Shown: one piece after another, positions 33,932 through 43,215 of the stretch | How the letters are laid out: the number at the start of each line of letters is the position of its first letter | Numbering within the stretch: position 1 is the first letter of the stretch | DNA from: Tenacibaculum sp. MAR_2010_89 | GTDB taxonomy: Bacteria; Bacteroidota; Bacteroidia; Flavobacteriales; Flavobacteriaceae | NCBI RefSeq assembly: GCF_900105985.1 | Contig: NZ_FNUB01000004.1 | Coordinates: forward strand, 409,501-473,500 | DNA: 64,000 bases | Direction: 5' to 3' | The notes under the pieces: model-generated | What the model saw: only the letters and a program-made list of their open reading frames with translations | What the model was told of the DNA's origin: nothing | Databases searched by the model: none | Program-made: the position numbers and the translations under genes

Positions 33932-34648
33932 ATGAGTATGAGTCCAAATGACGATAGAAAAATTAGAGAAAAATTACAACAGAAAACTTGGAATGAAGTA
34001 AAAACAAATGACTCTTGGGCCATTTTTAAGATAATGGCAGAATTTGTTGAAGGATATGAAAAACTTAGTAAAATAGGACCATGTGTATCTATTTTTGGTT
34101 CTGCACGTACAAAGCCTGATCATCCATATTATAAATTAGCTGAAGAAGTTGCTTTTAAATTAACACAAAGCGGATTTGGTGTTATTACTGGTGGTGGACC
34201 TGGTATTATGGAAGCTGGTAATAAAGGTGCAAATAGAGGAAAAGGTACCTCTGTTGGACTTAATATAGAGTTACCTTTTGAACAACATGATAATCCTTGG
34301 ATTGATCAAGGAAAAAGCTTAGATTTCGACTACTTTTTTGTTAGAAAAGTTATGTTTGTAAAGTATTCTCAAGGTTTTGTTGTTATGCCTGGTGGTTTTG
34401 GTACTTTAGATGAACTTTTTGAAGCTATCACTCTTATTCAAACTAAAAAAATAGGTCGTTTCCCTATTGTTTTAGTTGGTAAAAAATTCTGGAGCGGATT
34501 AATTGACTGGGTTAAAAACACTCTTATTGAGGAGGGAAATATTAGTCCTGAAGATTTAAATTTATTTAGAATTGTAGATACAGCAGATGAGGCCGTTGAA
34601 CATTTTAATAAATTCTATGCTAAATATGAATTAAAGCCTAACTTCTAA
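33932..34648 (+). CDS. LOG-family (TIGR00730) Rossmann-fold protein
   Basis: A 238-residue protein of the LOG family, which includes cytokinin-activating phosphoribohydrolases. The key motifs are GGGPGIMEAGNKGA near residue 89 and PGGFGTLDE near residue 153. Many bacterial members cleave nucleotide 5'-monophosphates; the physiological role here is not known. The 294-bp upstream gap shows no gene. A strong terminator follows the stop. Confidence 0.9.
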   Translation: MSMSPNDDRKIREKLQQKTWNEVKTNDSWAIFKIMAEFVEGYEKLSKIGPCVSIFGSARTKPDHPYYKLAEEVAFKLTQSGFGVITGGGPGIMEAGNKGANRGKGTSVGLNIELPFEQHDNPWIDQGKSLDFDYFFVRKVMFVKYSQGFVVMPGGFGTLDELFEAITLIQTKKIGRFPIVLVGKKFWSGLIDWVKNTLIEEGNISPEDLNLFRIVDTADEAVEHFNKFYAKYELKPNF

Positions 34649-34665
34649 AAAAATAAACTATATTT

Positions 34666-34693
34666 AAAACTCGTTACCTATGTAACGAGTTTT
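34666..34693 (+). terminator. Intrinsic terminator after the LOG-family gene
   Basis: Stem AAAACTCGTTAC / GTAACGAGTTTT with a 4-base loop, followed by a T-rich run. It ends only 14 bp before the TTG start of the next gene. Confidence 0.92.
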
Positions 34694-34707
34694 TATTTTT
34701 TGGTATT

Positions 34708-37530
34708 TTGAAAAACACTTCTTTTTATTATTTTCTTTTATTCATTTTAAACTGCGCTATAGGTATAGCGCAAACAAATTCAATAAAATCAGTAATACGT
34801 TTAAATGATAGTGTTAATACATTAGATATTCAGCAAAAAATAATTTTTTACAATAAATCGGACACTCCTCTAAAAAAAATATTTCTACACAATTGGGCTA
34901 ATAGCTTTAAAAACAATAACACTCCTCTAGGAAAACGCTTCATTGAAGATTATCAAAAAGATTTTTATTTCTCCAAAAAAAAAGAAAAGGGCTATTCTAA
35001 AATTAAAAATCTAACTCTTAATTACCTAAAAGTTCCATTTAAAGAGCTTGAAAACCATTCAGATATCATTGAAGTATCTTTAAAAAAACCTTTAAAACCA
35101 AAAGATAGCGTCAGAATTTCTATTATGTACACTATCAAAGTTCCGAGTGCTAAATTTACTGGTTATGGAAAAACTAAAATGGGTTATCATTTACGCTTTT
35201 GGCAAATAGTTCCAGCCATATACAATGAAAAGTGGCACATTATGAGTAATTTGAATATTGATGATTTATACCAAGATGTTGCTAATTATGTTATTAAAAT
35301 AGAAATACCCAAGAAATACACTTTAGAAAGTAACCTATATCAATCTGAAATTAAAAAAGAAAATACTACTAGTTACCACCTAGTTGGTAATAAAAAGAAA
35401 GATATTATTCTGCATATCAATCAGGGAAAAAAATTCAAATCTTTTAAAACAAAAACTCAAGAAATTAAAACAGATGCTTATACTAAGAATATATCATTAA
35501 AAACTACTACTAGTATTATTACAAAACAAATTCAATTTATAGAAAGTTATATAGGTAAGCACCCACATACAGAAATTTTTGTTGATGCTAATACTATTAA
35601 TAAAAACTCTTTACATGAAATATATGGACTACCTAGTTGGCTTAAACCATTTCCTAAAAACTTTAGGTGGGAAATTAACTTTTTTAAAGCCTTAAGTTCT
35701 AAATATATTAATGATATTTTACTTCATAATCAACGTAATGACTATTGGTTTTCTGATGGGTTACAAACATTTTTAATGATGGAGTATTTAAAAAAGCATC
35801 ATCCTAAAACAACGATTCTAGGTAAATATTCAAATTACTGGCCTTTAAAATTTTATAATATAAGTAAACTTAAACAAGGTGATAAATTTGCTTTTGTATA
35901 TCAATTTAGCGCTAGAAGGTTTTATGACCAATCATTATCAACACCAGCTGACTCTTTATCGAACTTTAACAGAAAAATAGTTAGTAAATACAAAATAGGC
36001 TTAGGCTTTAAATATTTACAAGATTTTATTGGCGATAGTATTTTTCAAAAATCTATTAAACAATATTTATTCAAAAATCACTTAAAAACAGCACCAAGTA
36101 CTTCTTTCAAATCTATTTTAAAAAATAACACCAAGAAAGACTTAAATTGGTTTTATACTGATTATTTAAAAACAACAAAAAAAATAGATTATAAAATTAC
36201 TTCTGTAAAGGAAAACCAACAAAAAGACTCTTTACTTGTAACAATAAAAAATAAACGAAATTTCTCGGCTCCAGTAGCTCTATACGGTATTAATAAGAAA
36301 AAAATTAAGTTTAAACAATGGATTACCAATGTTGATTCAACAAAAACTATCAAAGTTAAAAAAGGAAATTTTAATAAACTAGCCTTAAACTATGAGAATA
36401 TTTATCCTGAATATAATTCTCTTAACAACTTTAGAACAACAGATAATAAATTGTTGAGTAAACCTTTTCAATTAAGATTTTTAAAAGATGTTGAAGACCC
36501 CTACTACAATCAAATTTTTTATAAACCTGATTTTAAATATAATTTATACGACGGAGTCATTTTAGGAATTAAAATAAACAACCAACCAATTATTCCTCAT
36601 AATTTTAACTTTTCAATAACTCCAAACTATAGTACGAAAAGCAAAAACTTTACGGGAGCTTTTTCTATAGGATATGATCATTTTATGCAAAATTCATCTA
36701 TCTATAAAATCAGATACGGTATTAGTGGTAGTAATTTTCATTATGCTCCTGAATTAGGTTATAACTCACTAGCCCCTTTTGTAAGTATTTCTTTTAGAAG
36801 AAAAACACTAAGAGATGTGGGGTCAAAATTTTTGACTACTCGATTATTTTATATTAATAAAGAAGTAGAACCTGGAGCTGAAATCACCGAAAGGGATAGG
36901 TACAAAGTTCTTAACTTTAGATATATCTACAACAAACCTAATATTATTAAAAGACTTCAATATGCAGTTAATTTTGAATTGGGTAATAACTTTACAAAGT
37001 TATCTACTGATGTGAGGTATCGTAAGTTTTTTGCTTCAGACAAAAGTTATGATTTTCGTTTTTTTGGCGGAATGTTTATTACCAATAATTCTATTGGTGA
37101 TTATTTTAGTTTTGGATTAAACAGAAGCTCTGATTACTTATTTGAGCATAATTTATTTGGAAGATCAGAAAGTTCTGGGCTTTTTAGCCAACAATTTGTT
37201 ATTTCTGATGCAGGATTTAAATCAAAATACAATACCCCAAAAACAGCTAATCAGTTTATACTAGCTGCGAATTCTAGCGTTAGTATTTGGAAATGGACTC
37301 AGGTTTATAATGATATTGCCATGTTAAAAAACAGAAACCAATCACCTGAGTTTTTCTATGAAAATGGAATTAAAATTAATTTTATCCCTAATATCTTTGA
37401 ATTTTACTTCCCTATATATACAAATCAAGGTTGGGAAATAAATAAATCTGCATATCCTTCAAAAATAAGATTTGTAATTACAACTAATATTGATAGGATT
37501 TATAATTTTATACGAAGAGGTTTATTATAG
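34708..37530 (+). CDS. Degenerate M1 peptidase-like / outer-membrane barrel fusion
   Basis: A 940-residue protein with a signal peptide ending near AIGIAQ (residue 22). Residues about 25-500 resemble the M1 aminopeptidase beta-sandwich and helical domain (HLRFWQIVPAIYNEKWH, WFSDGLQTFLMMEYLKKHHP), but the zinc motif HExxH is absent; the corresponding stretch reads INDILLHNQRNDYW, and the WxxEG motif is WFSDG. Residues about 600-940 alternate in the pattern of an outer-membrane beta-barrel ending in a hydrophobic last strand. It is probably a non-catalytic surface or transport protein. The start is TTG at 34708; no ATG precedes the signal peptide. Confidence 0.78.
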   Translation: MKNTSFYYFLLFILNCAIGIAQTNSIKSVIRLNDSVNTLDIQQKIIFYNKSDTPLKKIFLHNWANSFKNNNTPLGKRFIEDYQKDFYFSKKKEKGYSKIKNLTLNYLKVPFKELENHSDIIEVSLKKPLKPKDSVRISIMYTIKVPSAKFTGYGKTKMGYHLRFWQIVPAIYNEKWHIMSNLNIDDLYQDVANYVIKIEIPKKYTLESNLYQSEIKKENTTSYHLVGNKKKDIILHINQGKKFKSFKTKTQEIKTDAYTKNISLKTTTSIITKQIQFIESYIGKHPHTEIFVDANTINKNSLHEIYGLPSWLKPFPKNFRWEINFFKALSSKYINDILLHNQRNDYWFSDGLQTFLMMEYLKKHHPKTTILGKYSNYWPLKFYNISKLKQGDKFAFVYQFSARRFYDQSLSTPADSLSNFNRKIVSKYKIGLGFKYLQDFIGDSIFQKSIKQYLFKNHLKTAPSTSFKSILKNNTKKDLNWFYTDYLKTTKKIDYKITSVKENQQKDSLLVTIKNKRNFSAPVALYGINKKKIKFKQWITNVDSTKTIKVKKGNFNKLALNYENIYPEYNSLNNFRTTDNKLLSKPFQLRFLKDVEDPYYNQIFYKPDFKYNLYDGVILGIKINNQPIIPHNFNFSITPNYSTKSKNFTGAFSIGYDHFMQNSSIYKIRYGISGSNFHYAPELGYNSLAPFVSISFRRKTLRDVGSKFLTTRLFYINKEVEPGAEITERDRYKVLNFRYIYNKPNIIKRLQYAVNFELGNNFTKLSTDVRYRKFFASDKSYDFRFFGGMFITNNSIGDYFSFGLNRSSDYLFEHNLFGRSESSGLFSQQFVISDAGFKSKYNTPKTANQFILAANSSVSIWKWTQVYNDIAMLKNRNQSPEFFYENGIKINFIPNIFEFYFPIYTNQGWEINKSAYPSKIRFVITTNIDRIYNFIRRGLL

Positions 37531-37615
37531 AATATTCAAAAATACTTCAAATTTCATCTTTTTATTGAGAAATATTCAATAAAAAGATTGATTTTTAAAA
37601 TTCAATTAAAAAAAC

Positions 37616-37623
37616 TATCTTTG
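37616..37623 (+). promoter_or_regulatory. Putative -7 box of the E1 dehydrogenase gene
   Basis: TATCTTTG fits TAnnTTTG and lies 25 bp before the ATG at 37649. Confidence 0.55.
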
Positions 37624-37648
37624 TAACCGTTCCTAAATTTGATGACTT

Positions 37649-40102
37649 ATGATGCAAAGTACCGAAATAGCTAATACTCAAAAACTTTCTTTTAATGATT
37701 TTAAAAAAGAAGTACTAAACGATTACAAAATTGCTCGTATTAGTAGAGAGTGTAGTTTACTTGGTCGTAGAGAAGTGTTGACAGGAAAAGCAAAATTCGG
37801 AATTTTTGGTGATGGTAAAGAAGTTCCACAATTAGCAATGGCTAAAGCCTTTAAAAATGGAGATTTCCGTTCAGGGTATTACCGTGATCAAACTTTTATG
37901 ATGGCTATTGGAGAATTAACTGCTCAACAATTTTTTGCGGGTTTATATGCTCATGCTGATATTAACCAAGATCCTATGTCTGCTGGACGTCAAATGGGAG
38001 GTCATTTTGCAACACATTCATTAAACGAAAATGGTGAATGGAAAAACTTAACTGCTCAAAAAAACTCGTCTTCAGATATTTCTCCTACTGCTGGTCAAAT
38101 GCCACGTTTATTAGGATTAGCTCAAGCTTCTAAAATTTACAGAAATGTTAAAGGCTTAGAAAATCACACCTCATTTTCAAATGAAGGGAATGAAGTAGCT
38201 TGGGGTACTATTGGTAACGCTAGTACTAGTGAAGGTTTGTTTTTTGAAACTATTAATGCTGCTGGAGTATTACAAGTCCCTATGGTTATGAATGTTTGGG
38301 ATGATGAATATGGAATTTCTGTTCATGCAAAGCATCAAACGACTAAAGAAAGTATTTCAGAAATATTAAAAGGTTTTCAACGAGATACTAAAAATAAAGG
38401 ATATGAAATTTTTGTTGTTAACGGTTGGGATTATGTACAATTAATCGATGTTTACAACAAAGCCTCTAAAATAGCTAGAGAAGAGCATGTACCTGTATTA
38501 ATTCATGTAAAAGAATTAACACAACCTCAAGGTCATTCAACTTCTGGTTCACATGAAAGATATAAATCTAAAGAACGTTTACAATGGGAACAAGATTTTG
38601 ATTGTGTTACTCAAATGCGTAAATGGATTTTAGAGTTTGAATTACAAGATGAGGATGGCAAAGTATTAAAATTTGTTGATTCTGAAGAAGATTTAATAAA
38701 TATAGAAAAAGAGTCTAAAAAATCAGTTAGTAAAGCTAAAAGAGATGCTTGGGCAGCTTTTACTGGTGAAATAAAAGCTGAAACAAAAACTGCTATCAGC
38801 TTACTTACTAGAATTTCTGAGAAAAGTAGTAATGGTACATTTATTTCTAAATTAAAAAATGATTTAGAAACAATTAATGAACCTATTCGAAAAGATATTT
38901 TAGTAGCTACTCGTAAAACATTACGATATTTAAAAGATGAAAACTTTTCTGAAAAAATAGAACTTCAAAATTTTATTAAAAAATATTTACAAGAAGCTTA
39001 TTCAAAATATTCTTCTCATTTAATGAGTGAAACTGAAATGGCTACCGGTAATATTCTTGAAATAGCTCCTGAATATACTAGCGAAGAAAAACTAGTAGAT
39101 GCTAGAGTTATTATGCGTGATAACTTTGATGCAATCTTAAAAAAGCACCCTGAAGTATTAATTTTTGGTGAAGATGCTGGTTACATTGGAGATGTAAATC
39201 AAGGATTAGAAGGCTTACAAGAAAAATTTGGTGAATTCCGTGTTTCTGATACTGGAATTAGAGAAGCTACTATTTTAGGGCAAGGTATTGGAATGGCTAT
39301 GCGTGGTTTAAGACCAATTGCTGAAATTCAATATTTAGATTACCTATTATATGCTTTACAAATAATGAGTGACGATTTAGCTACGCTACGTTACCGTACT
39401 TTTGGTAAACAAAAAGCTCCTTTAATTATCCGTACTAGAGGACATCGTTTAGAAGGTATTTGGCATGCTGGTTCTCCAATGGGAGGAATAATAAATAATG
39501 TAAGAGGTATTCATGTTTTAGTTCCAAGAAACATGACTAAAGCTGCAGGTTTTTATAATACCTTATTAGAAGGTGATGATCCTGCTTTAGTAATAGAGTG
39601 CTTAAACGGTTATCGTTTAAAAGAAGAATTACCTACCAATTTAGGAGATTTTAAAACCCCAATTGGTGTTGTTGAAACAATTAAACAAGGAACAGATATT
39701 ACTATTATATCTTACGGATCTACTATTCGTATTGTGGAAGAAGCTGTTAAGGATTTAGCTCAAGTAGGAATAAGTGTTGAAATTATTGATGCTCAAAGTT
39801 TATTACCTTTTGATTTAAATCATGACACTGTTAAATCAATAGCAAAAACAAACAGGTTATTAGTAGTTGATGAAGATGTTCCTGGAGGAGCTTCAGCTTA
39901 TTTATTACAAGAAATTGTAGAAACTCAAAATGGATATAAACATTTAGATAGTAAACCTGCAACATTAACTTCTAAAGCTCACAGACCTGCGTATGGTACT
40001 GATGGAGATTATTTCTCTAAACCATCTGCAGAAGATGTATTTGAAAAGGTGTATGAAATTATGCATGAATCTAACCCTGAAAAATTCAAAAGTCTTTACT
40101 AA
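37649..40102 (+). CDS. 2-oxoacid dehydrogenase E1, fused alpha and beta subunits
   Basis: An 817-residue fusion of the E1 alpha and beta subunits of a thiamine-diphosphate 2-oxoacid dehydrogenase, probably the branched-chain (2-oxoisovalerate) complex. The alpha half (about 1-450) includes GYYRDQTFMMAIGE and QMGGHFATHS. The beta half (about 475-817) includes FGEDAGYIGDVNQGLEGL, RPIAEIQYLDYLLYALQ and GSPMGGI. Such fused E1 proteins are usual in Flavobacteriia. The E2 and E3 genes are not next to it. Pyruvate as substrate cannot be excluded from sequence alone. Confidence 0.9.
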   Translation: MMQSTEIANTQKLSFNDFKKEVLNDYKIARISRECSLLGRREVLTGKAKFGIFGDGKEVPQLAMAKAFKNGDFRSGYYRDQTFMMAIGELTAQQFFAGLYAHADINQDPMSAGRQMGGHFATHSLNENGEWKNLTAQKNSSSDISPTAGQMPRLLGLAQASKIYRNVKGLENHTSFSNEGNEVAWGTIGNASTSEGLFFETINAAGVLQVPMVMNVWDDEYGISVHAKHQTTKESISEILKGFQRDTKNKGYEIFVVNGWDYVQLIDVYNKASKIAREEHVPVLIHVKELTQPQGHSTSGSHERYKSKERLQWEQDFDCVTQMRKWILEFELQDEDGKVLKFVDSEEDLINIEKESKKSVSKAKRDAWAAFTGEIKAETKTAISLLTRISEKSSNGTFISKLKNDLETINEPIRKDILVATRKTLRYLKDENFSEKIELQNFIKKYLQEAYSKYSSHLMSETEMATGNILEIAPEYTSEEKLVDARVIMRDNFDAILKKHPEVLIFGEDAGYIGDVNQGLEGLQEKFGEFRVSDTGIREATILGQGIGMAMRGLRPIAEIQYLDYLLYALQIMSDDLATLRYRTFGKQKAPLIIRTRGHRLEGIWHAGSPMGGIINNVRGIHVLVPRNMTKAAGFYNTLLEGDDPALVIECLNGYRLKEELPTNLGDFKTPIGVVETIKQGTDITIISYGSTIRIVEEAVKDLAQVGISVEIIDAQSLLPFDLNHDTVKSIAKTNRLLVVDEDVPGGASAYLLQEIVETQNGYKHLDSKPATLTSKAHRPAYGTDGDYFSKPSAEDVFEKVYEIMHESNPEKFKSLY

Positions 40103-40120
40103 ACAAAGATTTACACATAA

Positions 40121-40160
40121 TAAAAAAGCGTTTTTAGAAATTTCTAAAAACGCTTTTTTA
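40121..40160. terminator. Perfect 40-bp palindromic bidirectional terminator
   Basis: A perfect palindrome, each arm 20 bases (TAAAAAAGCGTTTTTAGAAA and its complement), between the convergent E1 and SH3 lipoprotein genes. Both directions end in a T-run. Confidence 0.92.
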
Positions 40161-40177
40161 TTAGTTAAGTTTATATA

Positions 40178-40915
40178 TTATTTAGCTACTTCTTCTACCT
40201 TAACATCTTTTACATCGATAGCTACATTTTTTGTTTTGTAATCAGCAATTTTACTTTTCAAAACATTAATAAATTTTGAAGAAGATAAATCTTGATTATT
40301 AATAACCTCTTCTAATGCTTTGATTCTTTCCGTCATTGTTGATTTAGACATTGCTGACCTGGCAAATTTAGCAGTAGCTATATCTATTTCATCATTTGAT
40401 ATATTAGATGATTTTATCCAACCTTCTTCAATATACTCTCCCTCCGCTCTACGGCCTTTAACCTTCATCCAATCACCTTTATTCTCTGTTATAGCTATAA
40501 TATCCATTACACTGTATTTTTTATCAGTTTTAGTAAGTAAATCTGGCCTTTTATACATACTTGCTTCTTCTAACATAGCTCCAACTTTTCCATTAACTGC
40601 TAAAAAAGTAGCTCTGGTCCATCCTTCCTTTCCATCAGTTAATTTTACTTTGTAATACAACTTCTTTGTTGTTGCATCAGTTTCTTCTTCTTCAGTAAAA
40701 GTAACAGTTTCTCCTAAACTCATAGAAGTTATCCATTTTCCTTTTGCTGAAGGAGTTTCTCTTATAGACAACTTATCAAGTAAACAAATAGCTGTACTTG
40801 TTTTCACTTCTGATTCTTCCGTTGCTGTTTCTGCTGTTTTTTCCGACTTATCGCCTCCTTTACAGCTCATAAATAAAATAGACAATGAAACAATTGTAAT
40901 AAATAGTTTTTTCAT
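40178..40915 (-). CDS. SH3-domain lipoprotein
   Basis: A 245-residue lipoprotein: signal MKKLFITIVSLSILFMSCKG with a cysteine after MS, an acidic/threonine-rich linker, and two bacterial SH3-like units (about 42-105, with LSIRETPSAKGKW, and about 110-175, with MYKRPDLLTKTDKKYSV and GWIKSSN). A C-terminal helical segment follows. SH3b lipoproteins usually bind peptidoglycan or act in envelope sensing. It is convergent with the E1 gene and lies downstream of the DUF2851 gene on the same strand. Confidence 0.85.
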   Translation of the reverse strand: MKKLFITIVSLSILFMSCKGGDKSEKTAETATEESEVKTSTAICLLDKLSIRETPSAKGKWITSMSLGETVTFTEEEETDATTKKLYYKVKLTDGKEGWTRATFLAVNGKVGAMLEEASMYKRPDLLTKTDKKYSVMDIIAITENKGDWMKVKGRRAEGEYIEEGWIKSSNISNDEIDIATAKFARSAMSKSTMTERIKALEEVINNQDLSSSKFINVLKSKIADYKTKNVAIDVKDVKVEEVAK

Positions 40916-40933
40916 TTTTAGTAAATTTTATAA

Positions 40934-40941
40934 CAAATATA
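40934..40941 (-). promoter_or_regulatory. Putative -7 box of the SH3 lipoprotein gene
   Basis: Minus-strand TATATTTG matches TAnnTTTG, 19 bp before the start codon, in the gap after the DUF2851 gene. Confidence 0.55.
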
Positions 40942-40973
40942 TGAGTTTTACAAAAAGAACAGATTAAATGATT

Positions 40974-42257
40974 TTATAATATATCATTATTTCTTAACAA
41001 GTCATTCCCTATAGCACACTCCAAACAACGATATTTCTCACAATAATTATTTTTAAGTTCTAACAAGGACTGCGTTTCAAAAGCATTTTCTGAAGTTATT
41101 TTTAATTCAGAAAATTTACTGATAACACTATTTTTTTCTGGCTTCAATTCTTTTATTAAATTCAATATGTCATCTTCATTTACTCCTCCTCTGCTCTTAA
41201 AAAAAACAAACTTTAACGGAATCACTGTATTAATAATTAACAAATCAATAAATGACTTAGTTAACCTTTTAGATGATTTTTTACTCCTTGTTTCAAAAGT
41301 GTAATGTTCTTTCCAAAAATTATTGATTTCAACTAAAAACAAATCATAGAACTCATTTAGTTTTTTACACTTCATTAATTTAGAAAATAGGTTTTGATGG
41401 GTATGCATTAATGCTACTAACTGTGCAAATCGAATCGTTGGAAAATTTGCAGGCCGCATTCTAAAAAACTGAAATTGATTTTTCTTTAACGATTTTAATT
41501 GATATTTATGTTTCAAGTATTCATATTCATTTTTCAACCCTAAAAAGTATTTATTTTGGATATCCTCTTCTAAAAAACCAGCTTGCCCAAATAATAATGA
41601 TGTTAAAATATATTCATCAAAACAAGTTTTTCTCAAAATTGAATAATCAAAAGATCTTGCTAATTTGAAAAACGCTTCTCCATTTACTTTTAAACCAAAA
41701 TTCTTAGCTAGTAATTTAAATAACACAGCTTCATAATCATTATTAGATTCTTCTAACAGTTGATTAACCAAAATTGATTTAGCCTCTAGCCTTTCAAAAT
41801 ATAACCTTTCCATCCAATTTTTCAACAAGAAACTATCTACAGTAGAAATTTGCTTTTGACAAGGTATCCATTTCAAACTTTTTGATACTAAATTCAAAAA
41901 ATTATCACTTAAATTTTTATCTACATAATTACATAACTCTAACGTTGGTAAGGGCTTATTATTTTTCATAAAAACCTCTGAATCATGTTCCCAAACGACA
42001 TGTAATATTACTGCATCGTAATTTTCATCTGACTCATGTTGATGTAAATACCAATCAGATGATTTTACATGTATTTCTACATTACCAACCCAAGTTTGTG
42101 CATTTATTTGAAGTTGTGCATTTAAAAAATCAGGCCCTGAATTTGTATTTGGCATTCCTACTTTTATAACATTTAAAGACTCGCTATTAGTAGTAGTTAT
42201 TTTGTGAGTACTAAATAACATGTGCAACCACACATAGTGTAAAAAATCTTCTTTCAT
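40974..42257 (-). CDS. DUF2851 family protein
   Basis: A 427-residue protein of the Bacteroidota DUF2851 family: the N-terminus FLHYVWLHMLFS, the region GPDFLNAQLQINAQTWVGNVEIHVKSSDW and LHVVWEHD are family hallmarks. The C-terminus has CEKYRCLECAIGNDLL with a Cys cluster. No function is established for this family; the GxxD...E.H(V)KSSDW stretch resembles a nuclease-like active site, but that is only a pattern. The 264-bp upstream gap has no gene. Confidence 0.85.
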   Translation of the reverse strand: MKEDFLHYVWLHMLFSTHKITTTNSESLNVIKVGMPNTNSGPDFLNAQLQINAQTWVGNVEIHVKSSDWYLHQHESDENYDAVILHVVWEHDSEVFMKNNKPLPTLELCNYVDKNLSDNFLNLVSKSLKWIPCQKQISTVDSFLLKNWMERLYFERLEAKSILVNQLLEESNNDYEAVLFKLLAKNFGLKVNGEAFFKLARSFDYSILRKTCFDEYILTSLLFGQAGFLEEDIQNKYFLGLKNEYEYLKHKYQLKSLKKNQFQFFRMRPANFPTIRFAQLVALMHTHQNLFSKLMKCKKLNEFYDLFLVEINNFWKEHYTFETRSKKSSKRLTKSFIDLLIINTVIPLKFVFFKSRGGVNEDDILNLIKELKPEKNSVISKFSELKITSENAFETQSLLELKNNYCEKYRCLECAIGNDLLRNNDIL

Positions 42258-42494
42258 AAAAACAATTAATTAGCAATTTAATTTGATTAAAGGTATAAAA
42301 AAATCAAACAATTAATGTTTTTTCAATTTTAACTCTATAAAAAACAACAAAGTAAGAACAAAACACCAACATGTATAACTTTTAAAACTCCTCTCTTAAA
42401 CAATCAATGTAATCCATCTTCATTATAAATGATTAAAACAATAGCTTTATAAAATTAAACAATCGTTTTTGTATTATAATTCTTATTTCTATAG

Positions 42495-42502
42495 TAATTT
42501 TG
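42495..42502 (+). promoter_or_regulatory. Putative -7 box of the nitroreductase gene
   Basis: TAATTTTG matches TAnnTTTG, 19 bp before the ATG at 42522. Confidence 0.5.
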
Positions 42503-42521
42503 TATCATAAAAAATATAAAA

Positions 42522-43151
42522 ATGAATAGTATAGAAAATTTACAATGGCGTTATGCTGTTAAAAAATTTGACGAAAATAAGTCACTTTCAGAGACTCAAA
42601 TAAACACTTTAAAAGAAGCATTTAACTTAACCGCTACCTCTTATGGATTACAACCTATTAAATTAGTGGTTATCCAAAATAAAAACATTCAACAACAATT
42701 AGTTGAACATTCTTGGAATCAACCTCAAGTAGCTCAAGCATCACATGTTTTAGTTATATGTATTCAAAAAGAATATACTACAAATGACATTGACAACTAT
42801 TTTTCCTTAGTTAAAAGCATTAGAAATACCCCTGATGAAATTTTGACTCCTTTCAAAGAAATGCTAACTAATTCAATAGCTTCAAAAACTCAAGAAGAAT
42901 TAAATATATGGAATAAAAATCAAGCATATATAGCCTTAGGTAATTTAATGACTGTAGCAGCTAACGAAAGAATAGATAGTTGTCCTATGGAAGGTTTTAT
43001 TTCTGAAAAATATGATGAAGTGTTAGAATTAGATAAATATGGTTTAACATCTGTATTAGTTCTACCTGTAGGTTTTAGAGCTGAAGATGATTACATGAAA
43101 GACTTAAAAAAAGTTCGTAAAAAAACAGAAAACATGATAATTGATTTATAA
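42522..43151 (+). CDS. Nitroreductase-family NAD(P)H-dependent oxidoreductase
   Basis: A 209-residue flavoprotein of the nitroreductase family. The N-terminal RYAVKKFDENKSLSETQI with the conserved basic loop, NLTATSYGLQPIKLVVI and CPMEGF near residue 155 are typical. It probably reduces quinones or nitro compounds using FMN; the natural substrate is not known. It has its own -7 box and terminator and is thus monocistronic. Confidence 0.9.
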   Translation: MNSIENLQWRYAVKKFDENKSLSETQINTLKEAFNLTATSYGLQPIKLVVIQNKNIQQQLVEHSWNQPQVAQASHVLVICIQKEYTTNDIDNYFSLVKSIRNTPDEILTPFKEMLTNSIASKTQEELNIWNKNQAYIALGNLMTVAANERIDSCPMEGFISEKYDEVLELDKYGLTSVLVLPVGFRAEDDYMKDLKKVRKKTENMIIDL

Positions 43152-43172
43152 ATCAATTATCACCCCAGTATA

Positions 43173-43215
43173 CCCTCTTCAAATAATAAATATTTTATTT
43201 AAAGAGGGCTTTTTT
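43173..43215 (+). terminator. Intrinsic terminator of the nitroreductase gene
   Basis: CCCTCTT (43173-43179) pairs with AAGAGGG (43202-43208) and is followed by a T-run to 43215. The loop is long and A/T-rich and can pair internally. Confidence 0.75.

Noticed and set aside
34708..37530. Active M1 aminopeptidase
   Set aside because: HExxH and the second zinc glutamate motif are absent.
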